Below, piece by piece: positions 1 through 8,164 of a DNA stretch of 46,804 nucleotides. Numbering within the stretch: position 1 is the stretch's first letter; each line of letters opens with the position of its first letter. The position numbers and the translations under genes were made by a program. The notes under the pieces are model-generated. The model saw only the letters and a list, made by a program, of their open reading frames with translations. It searched no databases and was not told where the DNA came from. Origin of the DNA: Lentimicrobium sp. L6 (GTDB lineage Bacteria; Bacteroidota; Bacteroidia; Bacteroidales; UBA12170); the NCBI RefSeq assembly GCF_013166655.1, contig NZ_JABKCA010000044.1, forward strand, positions 1-46,804, in the 5' to 3' direction.

Positions 1-42
1 TTGAGTGGCACAGTTACATCGGTATAGGTGGCACAACATGAG

Positions 43-1482
43 TCAGCCTATCCATAAATCATCGTGGAATTGTTCGATATATTGAATTTTCATCTTTTTG
101 GGCTGATTGAATTGGGCAAAACTTTCATTACTGATTTTTTCATGATTCAAGAAGAGGACTTCTACTGATTCTTCTTGATTAGCTGCCATTTTCAGCCTTA
201 GCTTCATTTCTTTTAGTGTTTTGTTCAACAGCCAACGTTTTCTCTTTTTAATCAATTGAAGGCTTCTGTTGATGGAGAAATGTTTTCCGGCTTTCTTTGA
301 GAAATATTTTAGCTGATAGGAATCCTCAATTTTTTCAAAATAAATGCTCGCTTTAAAATAGTCCTCTGTATAGCCAATTCCTAACAAATGAATATCTCTG
401 CCCGTTTTTCCAGCAGCATATTCGTAATCGGCTTTAATGAGCGCGTAGGACTCAGTAGAAACATAAACCCTGCCTATATATTCCCCTCCACTTTTTGGAG
501 TGAAATCTATAATAAAAACATCTTCTCCATTTACTCTGGTTCCTCCAGTTAAAGTGTATTTATATTTCCCTGGGCTATAGAGGAATTCCCATTCATCAGT
601 ATTTTCAATGCTTGAGTATTCTAACCAATACCTAATGCTCGATCTCATATATCTGGTGCTGCTACTGTCATTGGAAATTGGAGTTTCGGTAATGCTATCA
701 TTTTCTTCTTCTTGGATATCTAGCTTTTGGCCAAAGATCCCACTTTTTATTTTCCAATATTCTTCTTCTCCTGTATCTTTAAATAGGTTTTCAAATATTT
801 TACCTATTTGTTCAAACTCAGCAATATCTTCTTCTTTTAAAGAGACCGTACGTTTTGGATCTACTTTTAAGCTGTCACTTTTGCCTTCGAAAAAGTAAAG
901 GTTTCCCAAAAAGTCAGTGTAAGAAGTAATATGTCTAGGAACTTTTTTTACCGTATTTTGTATTAAATCCTCATCAAGTTGATCAATGGATAGCTTCTTA
1001 ACATTCGTACTGAGGTTTTCTATATCAGTAATATCTCTGGAACGAATAAAAACCTGATTATTTGAACTGATGTATTTATAGTTTTTGTCTTTGTTTTCAA
1101 CTACCTTTTTGATGATATCTTTTGGGTTCGGAGGATTCCCATACACAAAAGCTTCACTCAAATTGATCATATCTTCTTCGAGATAAACAGTCATTTCAGG
1201 AGTGGTTTGGTTCACGAGTACCTTATGCGACTTGTATCCAATAAACTGAAAACTGAGCGTGTCTTGAGATGAGAAAGGAGATAGGTCAAATGAGAAACTT
1301 CCTTTTTCATTACTTACCGTTCCTTTGTATTTTTGAAGTATAACGATATTGGCATAGGGTAGTACTTCATTGGTGTTTTTATCAATGATGGAGCCACGAA
1401 TAATATGGTTTTCTTCATTTTGCCCAAAAGAGATGAGGGTAACAAAAACAAAAATTGAGAATATTAAGCTGCGTTTTTTCAT
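43..1482 (-). CDS. Carboxypeptidase-regulatory-like domain surface protein
   Basis: A 479-residue protein that begins with a signal peptide (about residues 1-20, ending SFG-Q) and is therefore exported. Residues 27-110 resemble the CarboxypepD_reg-like beta-sandwich (IRGSIIDKNTNEVLPYANI, then an SNEKGSFSF turn), which in Bacteroidota often heads TonB-dependent receptors. No plug or 22-strand barrel follows, so it is not a SusC-type receptor. The remaining ~370 residues carry acidic and serine-rich stretches and many beta-prone segments with a tyrosine-rich look; I do not recognise a named family. It is the first gene of the window, on the strand opposite to the MscS gene, and has a TAnnTTTG element 55-62 bases before its start. 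Its substrate or role is unknown. The exported domain is a firm call; the function is not. Confidence 0.7.
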   Translation of the reverse strand: MKKRSLIFSIFVFVTLISFGQNEENHIIRGSIIDKNTNEVLPYANIVILQKYKGTVSNEKGSFSFDLSPFSSQDTLSFQFIGYKSHKVLVNQTTPEMTVYLEEDMINLSEAFVYGNPPNPKDIIKKVVENKDKNYKYISSNNQVFIRSRDITDIENLSTNVKKLSIDQLDEDLIQNTVKKVPRHITSYTDFLGNLYFFEGKSDSLKVDPKRTVSLKEEDIAEFEQIGKIFENLFKDTGEEEYWKIKSGIFGQKLDIQEEENDSITETPISNDSSSTRYMRSSIRYWLEYSSIENTDEWEFLYSPGKYKYTLTGGTRVNGEDVFIIDFTPKSGGEYIGRVYVSTESYALIKADYEYAAGKTGRDIHLLGIGYTEDYFKASIYFEKIEDSYQLKYFSKKAGKHFSINRSLQLIKKRKRWLLNKTLKEMKLRLKMAANQEESVEVLFLNHEKISNESFAQFNQPKKMKIQYIEQFHDDLWIG

Positions 1483-1536
1483 GTTTCTTAGACTGTTTTG
1501 AATTGTGATTAGTTACAGTGAGAATGTATTTTTATT

Positions 1537-1544
1537 CAAATGTA
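1537..1544 (-). promoter_or_regulatory. Putative Bacteroidota -7 element (TACATTTG)
   Basis: It matches the Bacteroidota -7 consensus TAnnTTTG on the minus strand, 55 bases before the start of the gene ending at 43. No TTTG is seen at the -33 spacing. Confidence 0.4.
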
Positions 1545-1772
1545 TATGAAAAGTGGTGAGAATTTTGTGTTTTTAAATATTGTTCTGAGTTTGTATAAAA
1601 AATAATACCCATTATTTCCTCTTATTTTAGGAGGCAATTAAATATATTGATGTATTTATTTACTTAGTGTATATTCGATGTCTATTTTGCAGAACGAAGT
1701 GTTATAGCTGAGCAGCCTATTGTGATAATTATTAATACTTGTCTATTTCTGAGTAAATTAGCTAAAAATGTT

Positions 1773-1780
1773 TATTTTTG
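1773..1780 (+). promoter_or_regulatory. Putative Bacteroidota -7 element (TATTTTTG)
   Basis: An exact TAnnTTTG match 20 bases before the ATG of the MscS gene, which would give a very short leader. The -33 element is not clear. Confidence 0.4.
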
Positions 1781-1800
1781 AATAATATAAGAACTCTTTT

Positions 1801-4284
1801 ATGTCACGAAAAATAAACACTTCCTATTTAAAGACGCTTTGTTTGCTACTTATTATTTTCATGAGTAGTATAAGTATTGCTCAGGCTCAACTAACCATTA
1901 TTAGTGATTCCACCGAGAATTATTATGGTTTTCCGGATATTGATTTTGAGATTGAAAAACTCAATAAATATCTAAAAACCACCAAGAAAAACCTCTCCAA
2001 TAAATCGCAATCTGCATTGGTAGATAGTAATTTCAGAAAGCTAACCAAAAGGATTAATATTGAAGAGGAGGAGTTTGAAGATTATAATCATAAGAATTTA
2101 TCCAAGTTCTTTTTGATCAATACCAATAGAATATGGGCGGGGTATGAGAGTCAGTTAAAGGGTTGGCAAACTTATATTTATGAAACCCTAAGCCAACTAG
2201 AAAAACAGACACTCTCTTTAAATGAGAAAAAGCAAAAGTGGCAAAGTACTGCAAAAAATATTGGTGATCAGAATGTTCCATTGTCTATTAAAGAAAGGAT
2301 ACAAAAGGTCTTGTCGGAGATTAAAACACTTCAAAAAGCCAATTATCAATATAGTATCAGACTGATTAACCTAGAAAATGACATCACTGATCAGCTGGTG
2401 GTGGTTGAGTCTGTTATTTTGGATTTGGAGGAGCTTCAGGAGAGTTATAGAACCAAATTATTTCAAATGTCAGAAGTAGCTATTTGGAATATTGGTCTTA
2501 AAGACTCATTTGAAGGTACCGCCTTTGCAAGGGTGAAAAAAGCATGGTACGAGAATACCAAGTCTTTTAATAATAATGCAGAAGTTTATTTACAGTACCT
2601 CAGCAGTTATGTTTTTGCTTGTCTCTTCATTTTGGCTCTCATTATCTTTTTAAGATTCCGATATATTAAGATTTTCGGCTCGGATCATAAGTCTTTAAAA
2701 TCCGATATTAACTATATTTTGATTGCAAAGCCCTATGCCAGCGCTTCAAGTTTATTCATTTTGTTCTTCTTTATTACTTTTCGAAATATTCCTTTAGCCT
2801 TAACTGGGATCATGGGAATGTTATTATTGATAAACATATATTCGGCTTCTTTCTCCTATACAAAGAAACAAGGGAAATCCATTTTAGTACGTTTCATTAT
2901 CCTAATGCTTTTGAATAATATAGAAGTTTTATTCTGGTATTTTGGTCATTATTCTAGACTATATATTTTATTGGAGACCACTTTAGCTGTTGTTTTCACT
3001 GCAGGCTATTTAACCACTAAATTTACAACACAAACCTTACCAAACCTTCGTTTTAGAAAAGCAATTTCCATCCTTCGGTATCCGGTGTTCTTTTTATTTT
3101 TGGCCAGTTTTATTGGAAATATTTTTGGTTTCTTAAACCTATCAGTCTTATTCCTGAAAATTGGCATACAAATTACTGCCGCTATTATTATCATCGTAGG
3201 ATTATGGCATATGGTTTTAAGTTTGATAGAGATTATAAGCCACCTGATTCGTAATCATGAAAATCTTAAAGTACTCCATTATGTTCCGCTTTTTAAAAAG
3301 CGTTTGACGCAATTTCTTGGTGTTTTGTTTATGTATTTACTTCTCTATGTTATCTTGGCTATTCTTGAACTTGAAGCTCCTTTTGATGAGTTTATGGAAG
3401 ATTTTTTTGAGATGGAGAGGCATTTAGGAGGGTTTGTGTTTACTTATCTGAGCATATTCCAATTTATAATTAGCATAGCTATCACCTATGGTTTGTATTC
3501 GCTTGTTGGAATTATTTTTGACAATAAAAACTTCAAGAAATCGCAATCCTTAAGAGGTATTCCTGCTGCTATTGGGATGACACTAAAAATTATTATTGGA
3601 TTTAGTGGTGTTATGATTGCTCTTACAGCGGCGGGTTTCGATATGACCAAACTTAGTATTATCATGGGAGCACTAAGTGTGGGTATTGGTTTTGGTTTGC
3701 AAAATGTGGTGAATAACTTTATCTCAGGATTGATTCTGATTTATGAGCGTCCTGTGCAGGTTGGTGATATCATTGAAATAGGACCATTAATTGGAGAGAT
3801 TAAAAGCATAGGTATTAGAAGTAGTAATATTAGAACCTATGATGGGTCTGAAGTGGTGGTGCCAAATTCTAATCTGGTTTCAGACCAATTGATCAATTGG
3901 ACTTTATCGGATGATTATAAAAGGATAGAGATCATTGTTGGAGTTGCTTATGGTACCGACCCTAATAAAGTGATTGAAATTTTGAATAAGGTGGCTAGAG
4001 AAAGTGATATGGTGGTAAATCAGCCAGAACCACGTGTATTATTCAATGAGTTTGGTGATAGTTCTTTGAATTTCCGTTTGCTATTTTGGACTTTGTTTGA
4101 TAATGGCTTACAGGCCAGAAGTGATATTTCGGTTTTAATAGCCGATGCTTTTGCTAAAAACAATGTTGAGATACCTTTCCCACAGCTCGATTTACATGTG
4201 AAGGAGGAGCAGGAGCAGGATAAAAAACTTCTAGAAACGGAGGATGGTTCTGGAGAGCCAAAGATGAAACGGGATGAAGGCTAA
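1801..4284 (+). CDS. Large MscS-family mechanosensitive channel
   Basis: An inner-membrane, tension-gated channel expected to release solutes on hypo-osmotic shock. The 827-residue protein has a signal peptide (cut near AQA-Q, residue 30), a ~220-residue periplasmic region with coiled-coil character (KTLQKANYQYSIRLINLEND), and about ten membrane segments. The MscS core lies at about residues 585-800. It includes a glycine/alanine-rich pore helix (IIMGALSVGIGFGLQNVVNNF), the beta domain (ERPVQVGDIIEIG, then YDGSEVVVPNSNLVS) and the C-terminal alpha/beta domain (IIVGVAYGTDPNKV). The length and the extra periplasmic domain place it with the MscK/YbdG-like large members rather than the ~280-residue MscS. 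Its last 11 bases overlap the next gene, suggesting translational coupling. The acidic tail after residue 800 is variable in the family. Confidence 0.93.
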   Translation: MSRKINTSYLKTLCLLLIIFMSSISIAQAQLTIISDSTENYYGFPDIDFEIEKLNKYLKTTKKNLSNKSQSALVDSNFRKLTKRINIEEEEFEDYNHKNLSKFFLINTNRIWAGYESQLKGWQTYIYETLSQLEKQTLSLNEKKQKWQSTAKNIGDQNVPLSIKERIQKVLSEIKTLQKANYQYSIRLINLENDITDQLVVVESVILDLEELQESYRTKLFQMSEVAIWNIGLKDSFEGTAFARVKKAWYENTKSFNNNAEVYLQYLSSYVFACLFILALIIFLRFRYIKIFGSDHKSLKSDINYILIAKPYASASSLFILFFFITFRNIPLALTGIMGMLLLINIYSASFSYTKKQGKSILVRFIILMLLNNIEVLFWYFGHYSRLYILLETTLAVVFTAGYLTTKFTTQTLPNLRFRKAISILRYPVFFLFLASFIGNIFGFLNLSVLFLKIGIQITAAIIIIVGLWHMVLSLIEIISHLIRNHENLKVLHYVPLFKKRLTQFLGVLFMYLLLYVILAILELEAPFDEFMEDFFEMERHLGGFVFTYLSIFQFIISIAITYGLYSLVGIIFDNKNFKKSQSLRGIPAAIGMTLKIIIGFSGVMIALTAAGFDMTKLSIIMGALSVGIGFGLQNVVNNFISGLILIYERPVQVGDIIEIGPLIGEIKSIGIRSSNIRTYDGSEVVVPNSNLVSDQLINWTLSDDYKRIEIIVGVAYGTDPNKVIEILNKVARESDMVVNQPEPRVLFNEFGDSSLNFRLLFWTLFDNGLQARSDISVLIADAFAKNNVEIPFPQLDLHVKEEQEQDKKLLETEDGSGEPKMKRDEG

Positions 4285-5164
4285 AAAAGCTTCTAAAATT
4301 ACCTCTATTTATCAGGTACATATTTCTGTATTCCTTTTTGGATTTGCAGGTTTGTTTGGGAAATGGATCGGTTTAAATGCCATAACTATAGTGTGGGGGA
4401 GGGTGCTTTTTGCTTCATTGGCATTTGGAATGTGGTTTCTGGTGAAACGCGAAAATCCATTTCGAATTCCATTTAAGTCTTATATTTATTATTTCCCTTT
4501 GGGTGCTTTATTGGCCTTTCATTGGTGGAGTTTCTTTGCATCTATTCAAATGAGTACTGTTACCATTGGACTCATTAGCTTCTCGAGTTTTCCTATTTTT
4601 ACTTCTTTACTTGAACCTCTCATTTTCAAAAAACCTTGGAAGTATTCTTGGTTTATCTTAGCCCTCCTCAGTTCTATTGGTATTTATTTGATTTTACCAG
4701 AATGGAATTGGGAATCTGAATATACAAAAGGCGTTTTTTGGGGCATCATGAGCGGATTGAGTTTTTCTTTTATCACCATTTTAAATCGCTATCTATTATT
4801 ATATAAGACTTTTGGAAAAGAGAATTCTTCCATTGAGTTGACCTTCTTTCAAGATTTATTTGCCATGGTTTGTCTGTTTCCTTTATTATTTCTTTTTCCT
4901 GAAGATATAAATATAATGGCGTGGTCGCAATTGCTTTTATTAGGATTGGTGTTTACTGCTTTAGCTCACCTGTTATATATTAATGGATTGAAGAAAGTAG
5001 AAGCTAGAACCGCTTCCTTAATCTCCAATATGGAGCCAGTTTGGGGCATTTTATTTGCTGTTTTATTATTAGGTGAAAGTTTGAATGGTAAATTATTATT
5101 TGGTGGCTTTTTAATTCTACTATCAGCGATTTTGGCCAGTCGATTATCAAAAAAGGCAGGCTAA
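4274..5164 (+). CDS. EamA-family (DMT) transporter
   Basis: A 296-residue, ten-helix inner-membrane protein built from two EamA repeats (about residues 10-140 and 152-290), as in drug/metabolite exporters. Each repeat ends in the typical helix pair: LLEPLIFKKP in the first, NMEPVWGILFAVLLLGESL in the second, where the ExxW...LGE pattern is diagnostic. The substrate cannot be told from sequence. The ATG at 4274 lies inside the end of the MscS gene (11-base overlap), so the two are probably co-translated. Whether the pairing is functional is unclear; both are envelope proteins, but a channel and a metabolite exporter have no known joint role. Confidence 0.9.
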   Translation: MKAKKASKITSIYQVHISVFLFGFAGLFGKWIGLNAITIVWGRVLFASLAFGMWFLVKRENPFRIPFKSYIYYFPLGALLAFHWWSFFASIQMSTVTIGLISFSSFPIFTSLLEPLIFKKPWKYSWFILALLSSIGIYLILPEWNWESEYTKGVFWGIMSGLSFSFITILNRYLLLYKTFGKENSSIELTFFQDLFAMVCLFPLLFLFPEDINIMAWSQLLLLGLVFTALAHLLYINGLKKVEARTASLISNMEPVWGILFAVLLLGESLNGKLLFGGFLILLSAILASRLSKKAG

Positions 5165-5186
5165 GTTTTTAATCGCTCCAATATTT

Positions 5187-5221
5187 TTTGTATATTAGAT
5201 ATGAATATGGTATAAGGTTTG
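5187..5221 (+). promoter_or_regulatory. Possible promoter of the kinase-like gene
   Basis: TTTG at 5187-5190 and TAAGGTTTG at 5213-5221, separated by 22 bases. The -7 box has three rather than two bases between TA and TTTG, so this is a weak match. It would give a leader of about 20 bases before the ATG at 5249. Confidence 0.3.
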
Positions 5222-5248
5222 TAAAATAATCACTGAAAAATAAAAATA

Positions 5249-6094
5249 ATGAATACTTCAGTCAATAAACTAAGTCATTCTGCTGCGGAATTATTAAAGC
5301 AGAGAACTCAACTATCGGATAAAGAATTTCAATCTAAAATGGAGGGTTTAGTTGGTGATTTAGCTTTGTTATCGGAACGAACAGATATTAAAGCAGCTAA
5401 CGAATTGGGCTTGATGGAAAAGATGAGCTTCGAAATTAGAACCCCTATGAATTCAATATTAGGCTTTACAGGTTTGTTGAAAGATAGCTATTTTACCTTA
5501 GAAGAGAAAGATGAGTTTATTTCATTAATTGAAAAAAATACGGAACAGCTGGTAGAACTTTTAAATGATTTAACGGATTTAACAAAAATTGAAAACTTAC
5601 AGGTGAATGTGAGGATGGAGAAGTTTGAAATTAATGTTTTCTTATTGTCTTTTATTTCCAATTTTCAAGAATTGGCACAAAGTAAGAATATTGTATTGAG
5701 GAAAAAGACTAGTGCTAACCTAGCGCAAGATGCGTGTGTTTATACGGATCCATATCAATTGCGTAGAATACTCGATAATCTGCTTTCTAATTTGATTAAG
5801 TTTATTGACAATAAAAACATCACCTTAGAAGCTGAAGTTTCTGAAGGAAGCCAATTGGTTTTAAAGATTTCTAGTGATTTTACAGAGTTGCCAGAAACCA
5901 TCAGTAGAAGTATTAAAAAGCATATCGAGCTTAGCGGAGAACAAGCTAGCTTCGATGGAACTGGTTTGAAGTTGACCCTTACTAAGGCTATGGTGGACTT
6001 ATTAAATGGAGAAATAGAATTCAATACTTTGGAAGGCAAGGGAAGCCAATTTGTGGTGAAAATCCCAGTAAAGGTTTGTAATATGAATACTTAG
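5249..6094 (+). CDS. Degenerate histidine-kinase-like protein (pseudokinase)
   Basis: A 281-residue soluble protein with the layout of a hybrid-type histidine kinase core: a dimerisation helix pair (about residues 50-125) followed by a HATPase_c-like domain (165-276). The H-box reads MSFEIRTPMNSILGF, where the family has MSHEIRTPMNxIxGF. The phospho-accepting His is Phe61, codon TTC at 5429-5431. The N-box is largely kept (N177, N181, K184, F185). The G1 box DxGxGI is gone (SSDFTEL, 208-214), and the G2 box reads GTGLKL (237-242) instead of GTGLGL. The reading frame is intact and the rest of the fold is well conserved, so this looks like a maintained non-kinase rather than a decaying gene. 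There is no sensor domain, membrane segment or receiver domain, and no response-regulator gene nearby. A strong terminator follows directly. Confidence 0.85.
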   Translation: MNTSVNKLSHSAAELLKQRTQLSDKEFQSKMEGLVGDLALLSERTDIKAANELGLMEKMSFEIRTPMNSILGFTGLLKDSYFTLEEKDEFISLIEKNTEQLVELLNDLTDLTKIENLQVNVRMEKFEINVFLLSFISNFQELAQSKNIVLRKKTSANLAQDACVYTDPYQLRRILDNLLSNLIKFIDNKNITLEAEVSEGSQLVLKISSDFTELPETISRSIKKHIELSGEQASFDGTGLKLTLTKAMVDLLNGEIEFNTLEGKGSQFVVKIPVKVCNMNT

Positions 6095-6099
6095 ATATT

Positions 6100-6127
6100 A
6101 AAAAAGCCTGCAATCGCAGGCTTTTTT
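6100..6127 (+). terminator. Bidirectional rho-independent terminator
   Basis: A perfect GCCTGC / GCAGGC stem with an AATC loop, flanked by six A on the left and six T on the right. It ends the kinase-like gene and can also serve the convergent blaI-blaR1 transcript on the minus strand. Confidence 0.9.
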
Positions 6128-6298
6128 AATTCATGGTTTTCTTTGTAATCTAATTAAAGCCTGTCAATAGACTCAAGAGTCTGCTCTAGAAAGTTTGATA
6201 ATGAGACTTGCGATGAGCTGAATAACCATAAGTTTACTTTTGTAAATGCTTGTTTTCAGTGCAAGCCTAACGAAATTAGTGGATTTTATAGACAGACA

Positions 6299-7576
6299 TT
6301 AATTAAGAGTAAATTTAATAGGCATTCTATACTGAACCCTTACCGTTTTTCCTCTTTGTTCTCCAGGCTTCCATTTGGGCATTGACTTAATGACTCTTAA
6401 GGCTTCTTGATCTAATTCATCAGAAACTCCTCTCATTAATTCTACTTCTGTAATGCTTCCATCTTTTTCCACCACAAAGGTTACAAATACTCGGCCTTCA
6501 ATACCTTCTTTTTTGGCTTTCTCAGGGTATGTTACATTTTGCCCGATATAAGTATACATGGCCTTCTCTCCACCAGGAAACATGGGCATGGTTTCCACAA
6601 CTAAGAAAGTTTCTTCTTTAGTGTCTGTTTCTGCTTCTTCGGTTTTTACTTCTTCTGGAACTTCTGGTTTTATAGGTTCTTGAGTTACTTCTTGTGGTTC
6701 ATTAATTTCTTCCTTGGCTGAGTCCATGGTGCAACTCACAAAGGCTGGAGAAATGAATGCCATACTTAAAAATGCCATTAAAAATAAACGGCTCCACTTT
6801 TTGTTTTCTTTTTTTGTCATCATGATAAATCTATTTTTTAGAAATGTTTGATTGAAATGATTGCTGAGTAAATTAAATTCCACTTGGAATACTTGATTGA
6901 GCAATAATTGCTGATAATTGGAGATGTTTTTTGATTGGCTTAATACTTTTTCATCCACTGCATATTCATGTTGTAAACGCAGCTCTCTTTCCATTAAGAA
7001 TAGGATGGGATTAAACCAAAAAGCAATTTGAAAGGCTTTGATCATAAAGATGTCAAAGCTATGCAGCATCTGAGTGTGAGATTTCTCGTGGGCGATAATT
7101 GAGGAATTATGTTGGTCCTCTTCTCTGATGAATATCCAATTGAAGAAACTGAAATTATGCTTGTTATTGAGGAATATTTTTTCTCCTACAAGCTCAGAAA
7201 ATAGGGGTGAGGATTGTCTTTTTACATTAAAGACTGAAAGAATCTCCCATATAAACTTGACTAGGAAGACTCCTGATATGATGGCATAGGCCAAAAGTAG
7301 AATGGGGAGAATGGAAAAGGTATTTGTGCTTGTGCTGTTTAAAGTTGGGCTACCAATCACTATGGGTTCTAACTGAACTTGGTAAAGGATGACCTCATTC
7401 ATAAAGCCAAAATCTAATAGAGGAATCATAAAAGAGCTGGCTAAGGAGACCAATAAGAAAATTCGGTTGAACAAGAAGTTCGAGTATTTGCGAAGCACGA
7501 GGAAATAAAATCCGAAAAGCAAGAACAAGCTCAGACCGGATTCTAGTGCATAAAGTAGAAAGCTATTCATCATCAC
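6299..7576 (-). CDS. BlaR1-like M56 metallopeptidase fused to TonB C-terminal domain
   Basis: A 425-residue membrane protein expected to pair with the BlaI-type repressor just upstream: M56 proteins sense a signal and act by zinc proteolysis to relieve repression. Residues 1-250 hold several membrane segments and the M56 domain, with the zinc motif HEKSH at 163-167 and the downstream LRLQHEYAVDE motif near 200-209 that supplies the third ligand. A further hydrophobic segment at about 264-282 ends in FVSC. An acidic Pro/Glu linker (287-330) follows. The last ~90 residues are a TonB_C domain (FPGGEKAMYTYI, YPEKAKKEGIEGRVFVTF, ... VQYRMPIKFTLN). No penicillin-binding sensor domain is present, so beta-lactam sensing is not implied. 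Its start overlaps the blaI stop by 14 bases, indicating coupling. M56-TonB fusions are known in Bacteroidota. Confidence 0.9.
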   Translation of the reverse strand: MMMNSFLLYALESGLSLFLLFGFYFLVLRKYSNFLFNRIFLLVSLASSFMIPLLDFGFMNEVILYQVQLEPIVIGSPTLNSTSTNTFSILPILLLAYAIISGVFLVKFIWEILSVFNVKRQSSPLFSELVGEKIFLNNKHNFSFFNWIFIREEDQHNSSIIAHEKSHTQMLHSFDIFMIKAFQIAFWFNPILFLMERELRLQHEYAVDEKVLSQSKNISNYQQLLLNQVFQVEFNLLSNHFNQTFLKNRFIMMTKKENKKWSRLFLMAFLSMAFISPAFVSCTMDSAKEEINEPQEVTQEPIKPEVPEEVKTEEAETDTKEETFLVVETMPMFPGGEKAMYTYIGQNVTYPEKAKKEGIEGRVFVTFVVEKDGSITEVELMRGVSDELDQEALRVIKSMPKWKPGEQRGKTVRVQYRMPIKFTLN

Positions 7577-7955
7577 CTCCTTTTTGTTTGTTTATTTCTG
7601 CGTCCATCATGGCTCTAATGGCTTCCATATCTTTAAGATCGAGCTTCTCTTGCCGGGTTAAAAAGGAAACCAAAGACTGGTAGGAGTTGCTAAAATAATT
7701 CTGCACAAAATTGCTGAAATACTTATCGGCATATTCTTTCTTACTCATAAGAGGATAGTATTGATGCGATTTTCCAAAGGCTTTATGGGCCACAAATTTC
7801 TTTTTCACCAAAATGCGAACAATGGTAGAAACGGTATTATAAGCCGGTTTAGGTTCAGGGAATTTCTCTATAATTTCATTGACAAAAGCTTCCTCCAAAT
7901 CCCAAAGTATTTGCATGATTTCCTCTTCTGCCTTTGTTAATCTTTTGCTTTCCAT
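7563..7955 (-). CDS. BlaI/MecI/CopY-family transcriptional repressor
   Basis: A 130-residue winged-helix repressor with LTKAEEEIMQILWDLEEAFVNEI at the N terminus (the family signature is LTxAExxVMxxLW), a recognition helix in KPAYNTVSTIVRILVKKK, and the wing AHKAFGKSHQYYPLMSK. The C-terminal ~50 residues form the dimerisation helix where M56 cleavage normally occurs. It is the first gene of a two-gene operon with the M56-TonB protein. The upstream region carries three copies of one palindrome, the likely self-operators. In the known paradigm the repressor dimer binds such sites until cleaved by its partner. The ligand and other regulated genes cannot be seen here. Confidence 0.94.
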   Translation of the reverse strand: MESKRLTKAEEEIMQILWDLEEAFVNEIIEKFPEPKPAYNTVSTIVRILVKKKFVAHKAFGKSHQYYPLMSKKEYADKYFSNFVQNYFSNSYQSLVSFLTRQEKLDLKDMEAIRAMMDAEINKQKGGDDE

Positions 7956-7970
7956 ATGCTATTATTTGTG

Positions 7971-7986
7971 AACTAATTTCTTAGTT
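7971..7986. promoter_or_regulatory. BlaI operator candidate 1
   Basis: The palindrome AACTAA-TTTC-TTAGTT, 15 bases upstream of the blaI start codon. It has the same half-sites and the same four-base centre length as the copies at 8045 and 8065. Confidence 0.7.
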
Positions 7987-7994
7987 GATAAATA

Positions 7995-8002
7995 CAAAAA
8001 TA
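7995..8002 (-). promoter_or_regulatory. Putative -7 element of blaI-blaR1 (TATTTTTG)
   Basis: An exact TAnnTTTG match on the minus strand, lying between operator 1 (downstream) and operators 2 and 3 (upstream). A repressor bound at both sides would bracket it. The -33 box is not evident. Confidence 0.4.
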
Positions 8003-8044
8003 ATACCAGAATAGATCTTCCTATTTCTGGTGCGACAAATATAT

Positions 8045-8060
8045 AACTAATTATTTAGTT
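8045..8060. promoter_or_regulatory. BlaI operator candidate 2
   Basis: The palindrome AACTAA-TTAT-TTAGTT. Its centre is 20 bases from that of copy 3, about two helical turns, so two dimers would lie on the same DNA face. Confidence 0.7.
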
Positions 8061-8064
8061 TCAC

Positions 8065-8080
8065 AACTAATTGTTTAGTT
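8065..8080. promoter_or_regulatory. BlaI operator candidate 3
   Basis: The palindrome AACTAA-TTGT-TTAGTT, third copy of the same half-sites. Copies 2 and 3 are separated by only TCAC. Confidence 0.7.
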
Positions 8081-8104
8081 AATATGCTTTTTGCGACAAA
8101 GAGC

Positions 8105-8127
8105 TGTTATCGCTCCGAGCGATAACA
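8105..8127 (-). terminator. Hairpin downstream of rlmF
   Basis: A near-perfect inverted repeat, TGTTATCGCT / AGCGATAACA around CCG, 38 bases past the rlmF stop. It lacks a T-tract on the minus strand, so it may be a weak terminator, an mRNA 3'-end stabiliser or a dispersed palindrome. Confidence 0.45.
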
Positions 8128-8164
8128 CCTCTTGTTAGAAGTTTTGTTTAAAGAAGCTAGATGC

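Larger units (their letters stand above)
1483..1800. other. Divergent intergenic region
   Basis: A 318-base AT-rich gap between two divergent genes. It holds a TAnnTTTG element for each direction (1537-1544 minus, 1773-1780 plus). I see no other gene, hairpin or repeat in it. Confidence 0.6.

Noticed and set aside
1-42. GTGGCACA occurring twice (5-12 and 28-35) at the window edge
   Set aside because: Too little sequence to tell a cut-off repeat from chance.
6299-8080. Beta-lactam resistance cassette
   Set aside because: No beta-lactamase or PBP gene adjoins, and the M56 protein lacks a penicillin-binding sensor domain.
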